64,000 bases of DNA, from NCBI GenBank assembly GCA_022822495.1, contig JAJEBQ010000043.1, positions 1-64,000 of the forward strand. The letters run 5' to 3'. The notes beneath the pieces are model-generated. The model was not told where the DNA came from. It ran no database searches and saw only the letters and a program-made list of their open reading frames with translations. Source of the DNA: Paracoccaceae bacterium. GTDB taxonomy: Bacteria; Pseudomonadota; Alphaproteobacteria; Rhodobacterales; Rhodobacteraceae. Each line of letters starts with the position of its first letter. Position 1 is the stretch's first letter. Made by a program: the position numbers and the translations under genes. Below, piece by piece: positions 25,029 through 31,657 of the stretch.

Positions 25029-27983
25029 TCAGCTTGGGCGTGTTGCTTTACCTCCATGGACACTGGGTTCTCGGCACCATTGTTCGCGTAAAATGTTTAT
25101 CCCATCAAAAATAGTAGGTTCAAGACAAAGTAGATCAGTCAAAATTGCTTCGTCTAATTTTTGTCTGTTCTTATCCCTATAGGCTTCATTTGCCGGCAAA
25201 AACACTTTATCTTTGAAATGTTTAAAAATTTCTTTTGCTTTATTAAGCTGGTTAATATTGAGTTTACGAGGATCAATTGACAAATATTTCCCTCTTTGGG
25301 TACGGGTAAGTCTGCTTCGACCTTGTTGTTGGCGAGTTCCTGTCCACCAGAAAGTCATCAACCCAAAAGTTGTATTAGCCCATAGAAGAATAGGTATTTC
25401 CCAATTAGGTTCTTGAGCCAAAAAACTGGGCCAAGCTTCACCACCAATGGTAGGACGTTCGGTTAGGCATGCTGCTAAGGATTGTGAATTAATTTGAAAG
25501 TTTAGATTAAAATGTAATCTGGAAGCGCTATCCCTCCATAGATCAAACGCTTCGGCATTGCAATTGGTACGTACAATCCCACTACTGTCTGGATTAACAA
25601 CCAAACGCCTTTCTTTAACTCCATCATTTTGCCCTGCATGGTGAGCCCATAGCACAGGAAAAGTTGGATATTCACCATCTAAAATGCCAACTATGTCAAA
25701 AGGTCCACGTCCTCCAGCTCCATTGATATCGCGGCTTCCTTTCCCGCTATGACCTAGGTTTGACAGTTTCGTAATTGGTAGTGAATATTCTGCTTTCGTT
25801 TGAGGGTGAATAAATTTTCCATCGTTAAGAGTGATTAGAGCTTGAATAACATTTAATTCTCGTACACCCGTGGCTTTAAAGGCATTCTGTGGAGGGGCAA
25901 ATAGAAAACTGCCAAAAGGCTCTATATTTTCACCCAATACAAGCCGCCCTGAATTATCTTTCCCCAATCGTGCTTCTGCAATTGCTTTTGCAAATAAAGA
26001 ACCCTCAAGGTGATTTCTTGGACGATGGTTAAGATTGACCGTTAAAACCGATTTCTTGAAGGTCTTAGTATCATTTTGTGATCTACGTCGTTCACGTTTC
26101 GTGCCTAATAGCAGGATTTCACCCATACCTGTATCAGCAGAAAAAGCTCTATCCTTATGACCATCAGTTGATATCGCGATCACTATCACATCGTCATAGA
26201 AATCTGCCAACATCTTACGTACGTTACTTGTTGCCGCCCCTTGGGCAAAAGATGCCGGCACAACCAAAGCAAGGCAACCCCCAGAGCTTAACTTAGTGTG
26301 TGCAATATCTATAAAGTTAGAGGCAAGTCCGGCATTCCCATGACCCGCAAGTTCAGGGTGAAATTCAGCCAAATCATCCATGCCACGTCTTTTTTTTAGT
26401 TCATCGCGTATTTTTTTTAAACGATTTGACATTGCCTTTTGCTCTTCCCTACTTGTACCAAATCCGGCAAAGGAAGGAACAGGTACTTCAGTACTCTCAT
26501 GATTTGTTGGGTTTGTAAATGGCGGATTCATTATCACAAGATCACAACTCTCGTGCTCAATAACTGATGTCTGTTGTGCTCTTTCACTTCGACCACCTGA
26601 CCTTCGAGCAGAACCTGTACCAAATAAATTCCTTATGAATTTGTTATCTATGAGATCAAGAGCACCTATTCTTACTTCACCAGATTCGCAGCCGTACGGT
26701 AAAGTAAAAATATTTGTTTCATCAAAACAAATACTGGGATGAGCGCTAGATAGCGTCGAAGCCGTTAAATGAGTTGCAGCAGGCATAATATCAGTAGCAA
26801 CCATTATATCTTCCATCATGCAGGTATGTAAATCCCGGTCATCACCACCGGTTCGTCGGTATCGAACGGCTATTGCATGCTGAGCTGCACTAATAAGCGT
26901 ACCTGTTCCACAGGCGAAATCAGCAATACGAAGATGCTTTATTGCAACTTTATTGCTCCAATCAATTGGTAGTCTACTTACGGCAAGATTTGCTAGCAAT
27001 GATGCACTTGAAGGCAATGTATAAAAGGTGGCAAGGAATTTCCTGTCACTTATTAATCTTTGGAACATTTGGCCCGATAAGTCATGCATGCTTGCTGATC
27101 CAAGATCTGCTAAACTGCCTGCCAGATTTATCATGTTTTCTAGAAATGGTTTAGCTGCCACTTCAGGTATGGGAGATAACAAGTCTCTGGCAATATTAAA
27201 AATTGGCCAATAATTTGTTGCGAGTATTTCCTGCCAACATTTCCTAACCGTAACAAAAAGTGAGGTCTCATTTTGCTCTAGAAGTTTTCCTGGTGTTGCT
27301 ATGTCATGATTTCCTGCAATTGCAGTTTGAAAAACAAAGGCATTGGCGATAATCGCAACAGCCATACGAGTTGTCTGAACACTATCCTCCTGATACAGTA
27401 AATTGGCCATTGCTGGTAGCATTTGAGGATGATTTGCTTGCCGAGTACGAAGCAATCTTTCCCCATCCTCGATTCCTCTTTCCAGAATATCGGTTGCTCT
27501 ATTTATTGTCTCCGCTTGAGAGACATATTCAATGGCATCAGCAAGTTCAGGGACCCGACCCTTAAGCCACCCTGATACAGGCCATCGATCATTATGATCA
27601 GCGGTACCATGGATCATACAATATTCGAATTCCTGCTCATTAATAGCCACTCCAAGACCGGTTTGGTTTAAAGCCAGGGACTTCGGAATTTTAACTGCCA
27701 AAGCACCTTCAACTCGACGACCATCAATCGAATGCCCTAGCCGTGATTTGGCATCTTTTTCCACATCTGGAGCTGGATGGTACTCAGTTTCTACAACCAC
27801 AGGCTGACCACTTGAAGATCGTATAACAATATCAACAGCAAGATTTGGGTGTCCATCCAAAGCCCTCGTCTGTTCAGCCGCCAAGTTATCCCTGTTATCA
27901 ATGCGTTCACGCCAACGAGGGTGTTGTAACCTCAATTGCTCAGCCAAAATTCCATTGACTACCCTTTCGTTTGTACGTGGCAT
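25029..27983 (-). CDS. Large DNA adenine methyltransferase with uncharacterised N-terminal region (possible single-chain restriction-modification enzyme)
   Basis: The 984-residue protein has an N6-adenine methyltransferase core: a motif X-like TFYTLPSSASLLANLA at about 319-334, motif I FACGTGTLISA at 356-366 and catalytic NPPF at 486-489. The first 100 residues contain an aspartate in LAVDIVI (Asp51) followed by VVVETEY (Glu65, Glu67), an arrangement reminiscent of PD-(D/E)xK nucleases but without a clear lysine. The long C terminus could hold target recognition. No separate restriction or specificity subunit lies beside it, so a fused type IIG-like enzyme or an orphan methyltransferase are the main options. 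It is the sole cargo between two inverted IS ends, suggesting acquisition by transfer. The frame is intact. Confidence 0.75.
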   Translation of the reverse strand: MPRTNERVVNGILAEQLRLQHPRWRERIDNRDNLAAEQTRALDGHPNLAVDIVIRSSSGQPVVVETEYHPAPDVEKDAKSRLGHSIDGRRVEGALAVKIPKSLALNQTGLGVAINEQEFEYCMIHGTADHNDRWPVSGWLKGRVPELADAIEYVSQAETINRATDILERGIEDGERLLRTRQANHPQMLPAMANLLYQEDSVQTTRMAVAIIANAFVFQTAIAGNHDIATPGKLLEQNETSLFVTVRKCWQEILATNYWPIFNIARDLLSPIPEVAAKPFLENMINLAGSLADLGSASMHDLSGQMFQRLISDRKFLATFYTLPSSASLLANLAVSRLPIDWSNKVAIKHLRIADFACGTGTLISAAQHAIAVRYRRTGGDDRDLHTCMMEDIMVATDIMPAATHLTASTLSSAHPSICFDETNIFTLPYGCESGEVRIGALDLIDNKFIRNLFGTGSARRSGGRSERAQQTSVIEHESCDLVIMNPPFTNPTNHESTEVPVPSFAGFGTSREEQKAMSNRLKKIRDELKKRRGMDDLAEFHPELAGHGNAGLASNFIDIAHTKLSSGGCLALVVPASFAQGAATSNVRKMLADFYDDVIVIAISTDGHKDRAFSADTGMGEILLLGTKRERRRSQNDTKTFKKSVLTVNLNHRPRNHLEGSLFAKAIAEARLGKDNSGRLVLGENIEPFGSFLFAPPQNAFKATGVRELNVIQALITLNDGKFIHPQTKAEYSLPITKLSNLGHSGKGSRDINGAGGRGPFDIVGILDGEYPTFPVLWAHHAGQNDGVKERRLVVNPDSSGIVRTNCNAEAFDLWRDSASRLHFNLNFQINSQSLAACLTERPTIGGEAWPSFLAQEPNWEIPILLWANTTFGLMTFWWTGTRQQQGRSRLTRTQRGKYLSIDPRKLNINQLNKAKEIFKHFKDKVFLPANEAYRDKNRQKLDEAILTDLLCLEPTIFDGINILREQWCREPSVHGGKATRPS

Positions 27984-28010
27984 AATGGAATTCCCCTCCT
28001 AAATGAATTA

Positions 28011-28573
28011 AGGGTACCTCTTTTTTCTATTGCCTGAGATTCCCTGATTTTCAAAAGTCGCTTTTCTAAATTGTCTATCCCTGTGACATACAGTTTTTTG
28101 TAAAATTTTCATCAATCAGGACCTTTTTTTCGCTCCATTCACCCTTTGATCGCACTAGGACACACACCTCCACCTTCGTTTGGACACTCATGACATAATG
28201 CGCCCTATACCGCTTCGGCAGCACGCTGCAAATAACTCAGCCTCTTGATGTTATAACACAGATTGCCCAAGCCAAACCCGGGAACGATGGAGACCAAGAC
28301 AGGTCATAGAACGAGCCTTCCGGTCATTCCTTATCGCCCCAAAAACATGCGCAACACGACACCGTACCTTCGAATAAGAATGGGTCAACGCAATCTGACA
28401 AGAACGCAAAGGCGTCCCTCGTTTGGCCTTGTGAATGATACGGGGCTTGAACTTCTTCGCAACCAGGCTTTTGATCCCTTCCTCAGAGCGGTACGCACGG
28501 GCGGCGTAAACGTCATGACCGTTCGGCGGATGTGTCTCCAACAACACGTCAAACGAGACTGTGAAAATATTCA
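28011..28573 (-). mobile_element. IS5-like insertion sequence, copy B (3' half only, mosaic)
   Basis: From 28011 the sequence GGGTACCTCTTTTTT and the following GAGATTCCCTGATTTTCAAAA repeat, in inverted orientation, the right end of copy A at 24905 and inward. It is preceded by TTAA. The copy contains only the C-terminal half of a transposase and stops abruptly at about 28573. The part nearer the end (to about 28412) matches copy A; the rest (about 28413-28550) is nearly identical to copy D at 31658-33017, so the copy is a recombinant. Confidence 0.7.
28205..28573 (-). pseudogene. IS5-family transposase fragment (copy B)
   Basis: The frame reads inward from FDVLLETHPPNGHDV, through AYRSEEGIKSLVAKKF, to RCRVAHVFGAIRNDRKARS and a frameshift near 28255. 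The N-terminal half, including the first catalytic aspartate, is absent. The second aspartate is also lost (YAARAYRS against SADRAYRS in copy A), as is the glutamate (RVAH). It is clearly non-functional. Confidence 0.8.
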
Positions 28574-28773
28574 AACGAATTCTTTAAAAGGTCATTTCTA
28601 CACCAAGAAAATGCGCCTTTGGGCTGTTTTTTGCAAGCGAAAGTCCCAAAAACAACAAATACATGTCTCGGAAACAACAAATAAATGTCTCGGAAGGACA
28701 CCTTGGCTCGGCAAATAACAGTTCAAAGTGACTTCCTGCCTTAGGCGCCAGAATACTTTCACAGTCTCGTTTG
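28550..28773. repeat. 23-base inverted repeat joining two diverging transposase fragments
   Basis: Bases 28550-28572 (CAAACGAGACTGTGAAAATAT...) and 28751-28773 (GAATACTTTCACAGTCTCG...) are reverse complements with one mismatch. Each arm runs outward into the same point of a transposase C-terminal half: on the minus strand to the left and the plus strand to the right. The 178 bases between the arms hold a 22-base tandem duplication and no gene. Confidence 0.7.
28652..28695. repeat. Two-unit 22-base tandem repeat
   Basis: Bases 28652-28673 and 28674-28695 are directly adjacent copies starting ACAACAAATA and ending TGTCTCGGAA, differing at one position. Two units are too few for a CRISPR, and there is no spacer. 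It lies in the centre of the inverted repeat described for 28550-28773. Confidence 0.75.
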
Positions 28774-29123
28774 AGGCGGTGTTGGGGGTGCGCCCGGAGG
28801 GTGACCGTCGTGTTTGGGTCGACAGTGTCTATCGTTCACAGGACAGTATTGCAAATGTGGTTGGGATAGGAGTGTATCCCCGTCGCACTCACAAGGCGAA
28901 AAGGGGAACACCCGCTAAGCGATCACCAGCGTTCATTGAACCGTAGCTATTCCCGCATTCGTTGTCGTGTTGAACACATCTTTGGGTCTCTTCGGAACGA
29001 TCTGAAGGGGGGTTATATGCGCTGTATTGGTTAGGGCCGAGCGCGGGTTTGGATTGGGTTGGTCAATCTGTGTTACAATCTGAGGCGTTTCAGTTATCTG
29101 GAGAGGGATGTTGGTGCTGTGTA
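28751..29123 (+). pseudogene. IS5-family transposase fragment, a third sequence type (copy C)
   Basis: This fragment starts at NTFTVSFEAVLG, contains VDSVYRSQDSIANVVG (second DDE aspartate kept), and ends its first frame at 28946. After a shift it continues as YSRIRCRVEHIFGSLRNDLKGG (glutamate kept) with an in-frame TAG near 29031 and a final TAG at 29123. It is clearly diverged from copies A and D, so it comes from a different IS. The N-terminal half is missing. Confidence 0.8.
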
Positions 29124-29374
29124 GGGTAACTTATGTCGGGAGTATCCAAAAGAAGGGGGAGAGGTGTGTAAGGGGGTGATTAAGAGGGGAATTTGGCCCA
29201 AAGGAGACCGGATTGAGTAAAGATTTATGAAAAACACTTCATTTTTTAGCAAAAGATCCTCAAGGTTGCTTTGGATAATAGTTCTAAAAAATGGAATAAA
29301 ACTTTTATGAAAGGTTTGGAAACTCAAGGAATTGAGATAAAGGAAGTTTCAAAAATGGTATTTTGCCTCATAAA
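29124..29374. other. Spacer between IS relic and AbiF locus
   Basis: AT-rich, with no credible gene. It presumably includes the 3' untranslated end of IS copy C, but no terminal repeat like those of copies A, B and D could be found, so the boundary of the element is unclear. Confidence 0.4.
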
Positions 29375-29429
29375 AAGCTTGACCTCGGTAGTATGCTAAA
29401 GAAGCAGGGACATCCGAGGCCGCACGCTT
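29375..29429 (+). ncRNA. Hairpin upstream of abiF, candidate structured RNA
   Basis: AAGC (29375-29378) and CCTCGG (29383-29388) pair with CCGAGG (29414-29419) and GCTT (29426-29429), giving a two-part stem with an internal loop and a loop of about 25 bases. It ends 48 bases before the AbiF-type gene on the same strand. Conserved noncoding RNAs (the abiF motif) are reported upstream of genes of this family. I cannot confirm from memory that this one matches that motif, so it is a positional and structural candidate only. Confidence 0.35.
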
Positions 29430-29477
29430 CATAATGTATAACAAAATATAATTTATTCAATCAATAATTGAGATTAA

Positions 29478-30101
29478 ATGTTCATTTATACTCCAGAAAA
29501 CAAAAAAAACCTGATTGAAGCGTTATCGGGAGAGCGTCTTTCAACATACTTGAACGAAAATGATAATAACCTTGAAAAAGCACTTGGTCTTTACATCAAG
29601 AATATTGAGATTAGCTCAGCTTTTTTGATCCCGTTACAAGTACTTGAAGTGACAATACGTAATTCCTTGAATGTAACAATAAAAAATCATTACGATACAG
29701 ATGATTGGTTTGATGTAATTCCATTAAATAATTTTGCTAATCAAAAAATAACTTCGGCTAAACAAACTGTCAAAAACCAACAAGATAATCCCCAAATTTC
29801 GCATGTTGTTGCAGAGCTTACATTTGGTTTTTGGCTATCATTGATCCGCAGTGAATACCATCAGACACTGTGGATACCTTTTTTGAATAATAGTTTTCCG
29901 TATGCAAGAAAACCACGGTCCAAAATTCATGGTCATCTCGAACATATTCGTAAATTCCGAAATAGAATTGCTCATCATGAACCAATCTTTGCTCGACATT
30001 TAAAACAAGACTATAATAGTATTTTGCTAGCACTAAAGTGGATAAATCCAGATATAGCTTCTTGGGTGGATTCACATAGTAAAGTACTGGAAGTTGTTTA
30101 A
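29478..30101 (+). CDS. abiF: AbiD/AbiF-type abortive-infection protein (Abi_2 family, HEPN motif)
   Basis: The 207-residue protein has the family's N-terminal pattern LSTYLNENDNNLEKALGLYI with SAFLIPLQVLEVTIRNSLN, and a C-terminal FRNRIAHHEPIF. Residues Arg161-x4-His166 fit the Rx4-6H catalytic signature of HEPN RNases. Abi_2 proteins are phage-defence factors that stop growth of the infected cell. The frame is intact, unlike most of its island neighbours. It is preceded by a candidate structured RNA and followed by a hairpin at 30198. AbiD and AbiF cannot be separated confidently by eye. Defence activity is inferred from the family. Confidence 0.8.
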   Translation: MFIYTPENKKNLIEALSGERLSTYLNENDNNLEKALGLYIKNIEISSAFLIPLQVLEVTIRNSLNVTIKNHYDTDDWFDVIPLNNFANQKITSAKQTVKNQQDNPQISHVVAELTFGFWLSLIRSEYHQTLWIPFLNNSFPYARKPRSKIHGHLEHIRKFRNRIAHHEPIFARHLKQDYNSILLALKWINPDIASWVDSHSKVLEVV

Positions 30102-30197
30102 ACCTAATATACTTCCCTGACGCCCTCCGGCTGGCCGGCGATTGTTTCCTGCTACCGGAAAAGTAAGGTTCCAAAGATAAAAAACATGTCCTTTTGG

Positions 30198-30233
30198 TTT
30201 CCCTGAATGGCGGGAGCACCCCATTCGGGGAAA
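30198..30233. repeat. REP-like hairpin, 13-base arms
   Basis: TTTCCCTGAATGG (30198-30210) pairs with CCATTCGGGGAAA (30221-30233) with one mismatch around a 10-base loop. No T run follows. An 18-base part (CTGAATGGCGGGAGCACC, 30203-30220) recurs at 31192-31209 with one change, so the two copies bracket the 1-kb block of decayed genes. Confidence 0.65.
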
Positions 30234-30294
30234 TAATCATTACCAAACCACCCTCCAGCCATTATATTCAGGAACATCGGGAAGGATACAAAAA

Positions 30295-30606
30295 ATGCAC
30301 CAACTGATTGCAGGCAAAAAGGAGGTGATCGCGGACATCTGTCGCCGGCACAGGATTGAACATCTGGAGGTGTTTGGCTCCACTGCCCGTGGAACCGATT
30401 TCGATCCAGATCGGAGCAACGCCGACTTCCCGGTGGAATACTAGCCACCACTCCTTCCGGGGCTTTTGGAACGTCGGTTGCAGTTGCAGGATGATTTGCA
30501 GGCCGTGCTGAAACGCAAGGTAGGCCTGATCCGCAAGGGAACCATTGGCAATCCCTACCTGAAGGAATCCATTAACGAGGACCGGGAGGTGGTCTTTCAG
30601 GACTAA
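30295..30606 (+). pseudogene. MntA-type nucleotidyltransferase antitoxin, inactivated
   Basis: The frame opens MHQLIAGKKEVIADICRRH and reaches the MNT signature VFGSTARGTDFDPDRSNADF, then hits a TAG at 30442-30444. It continues in the same frame as PPLLPGLLERRLQLQDDLQAVL to a TAA at 30606. Family members read ...VEYEPP at this point, so a GAG to TAG change is the likely lesion. The catalytic SD of the GSx(10)SDxD motif is SN (Asn42), a second inactivating change. It is the antitoxin half of a MntA/HepT pair with the frame that follows. Confidence 0.8.
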
Positions 30607-31007
30607 CCCCAAAAAACTGCTTTATGATGTCCTGACCTGCTGTGAGGAAATAAGGCAATTCACCGCCGGAATGGATTGTCAAGAATGGTTGGCTGATCTC
30701 AGGACCATAAGGGCTTTTGAACGCGATTTCGTGATAATCGGCAAGGCAATCAAACATATTCGTGACCATCATCCGGTACTGGCCGGAAGAATACCCGATC
30801 TGCCCAAGATAACCGGTTTCAGGGATAAATTGGCCCCTTGAATATGAAGATATTGATACAGTTGAGATCTGAGGTTATGTACGGAACAATTTACCAAACC
30901 TTGAGACCTCCATTCAGAGCCTCATGGACGAACTTAAGACACCAAAAAAAACAAATGGGGATAACGAACCGGAATCATCAACCCCCTCCCTTTGCCAGGG
31001 CATGTAG
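30602..31007 (+). pseudogene. HepT-like HEPN toxin (DUF86), inactivated
   Basis: Recognisable as HepT from EEIRQFTAGMDCQEWLADLRTIRAFERDFVIIGKAI and IPDLPKITGFRDKLA. The conserved RDxLxH motif breaks at RDKLAP, followed by TGA at 30839. One base over, the frame continues LEYEDIDTVEI, then TGA at 30870 where a Trp codon is expected, then GYVRNNLPNLETSIQSLMDEL to a TAG at 31007. So there is a frameshift at the catalytic histidine and a Trp to stop change. No clear start codon remains. Loss of both toxin and antitoxin activity is consistent with safe decay of the pair. Confidence 0.8.
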
Positions 31008-31089
31008 TATTACCTCAAGGGTCTACAACGATCCCGACCACTGGCCGGAGATCGCCGAACTCAACAACATATCGAAGGATAACCCCTAA
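31008..31089 (+). pseudogene. Fragment of a LysM-like domain
   Basis: The translation ITSRVYNDPDHWPEIAELNNISKDNP resembles the C-terminal part of LysM-like domains found in phage-tail and contractile-injection proteins, where a YxDPxxWxEIAxxN pattern is common. Only about 26 residues are present, ending in a TAA at 31089 with no start codon. It is probably a relic of a phage or tail-like gene. Confidence 0.45.
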
Positions 31090-31415
31090 CGAATGGGGCA
31101 GTGCCTGAAGGTGTTTGACGCGACGTGGTGATGTTCACTGATCGGCAAGGGACCTTTTTCTGATTCTCCCACTGGCCGGATTTTTGTTGCACTGAATGGC
31201 GGGAACACCACGGTAGCCTGTTTGGCCGTCCTGGAAACCAAAATTCGGAGGTATTCAGATACCTTGAAGAGCAAAGATGTGTGCTCAATCGAAAATGACG
31301 GGGAGGCAAATTGTTATTTTGTTCAATTAAGGTTGATTTGGTTCATTTTTACGATTACATTTCCAAACTTGATACGAATCACAGGTCCATTAATGTTCAA
31401 AAGTTAAGGTGTTAA
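31090..31415. other. Gene-free stretch with a repeat copy
   Basis: Holds the second copy of the CTGAATGGCGGGARCACC repeat at 31192-31209. No gene, RNA or IS end is recognised. The G+C-rich block that begins near 30110 ends at about 31260 and gives way to AT-rich DNA. Confidence 0.5.
31192..31209. repeat. Second copy of the REP-like half repeat
   Basis: CTGAATGGCGGGAACACC differs from 30203-30220 at one position and has the same orientation. The complementary arm that makes a hairpin at 30198-30233 is missing here. Confidence 0.6.
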
Positions 31416-31639
31416 ATGCGTATGGAAGACGAACTTGTCAAATTGCTTCAAGAAATTGATAAAAATGACCCCACCCCACAATAATTGGGAAGACATACGA
31501 CCCACCTCCTGAAACTGAAGCAAGACACAAAAATACGATTTTGTTAGAAGGAAAGGGGTTCGTCAGGTGTGAAAATGATCAGAATTATTTTATAACCTCA
31601 AAAGGAAGAGATTATCTAAATAAAAAAGATCAGGGCTAG
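31416..31639 (+). pseudogene. Frameshifted small winged-helix-like protein
   Basis: MRMEDELVKLLQEIDKNDPTPQ ends at a TAA. The same frame resumes with THLLKLKQDT, and a shifted frame gives ILLEGKGFVRCENDQNYFITSKGRDYLNKKDQG with a TAG at 31639. The helix-strand pattern ending ITSKGRDYL is typical of small winged-helix proteins such as DUF2513-type families. At least one stop and one frameshift make it a relic. It directly abuts the target site of IS copy D. Confidence 0.5.
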
Positions 31640-31657
31640 AAATGTAAACCCTATTAA

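Noticed and set aside
28652..28695. Possible CRISPR repeat
   Set aside because: Only two directly adjacent units with no spacer and no cas genes.
28263..28718. 151-residue plus-strand open frame
   Set aside because: Antisense to the transposase fragment of copy B and runs into the tandem repeat; no coding character.
30870..30872. TGA read as tryptophan in the HepT frame (alternative code)
   Set aside because: Many intact genes here end in TGA, for example bmt-adjacent corrinoid gene, surrounding pdxA and the methyltransferase, and the same frame has other lesions.
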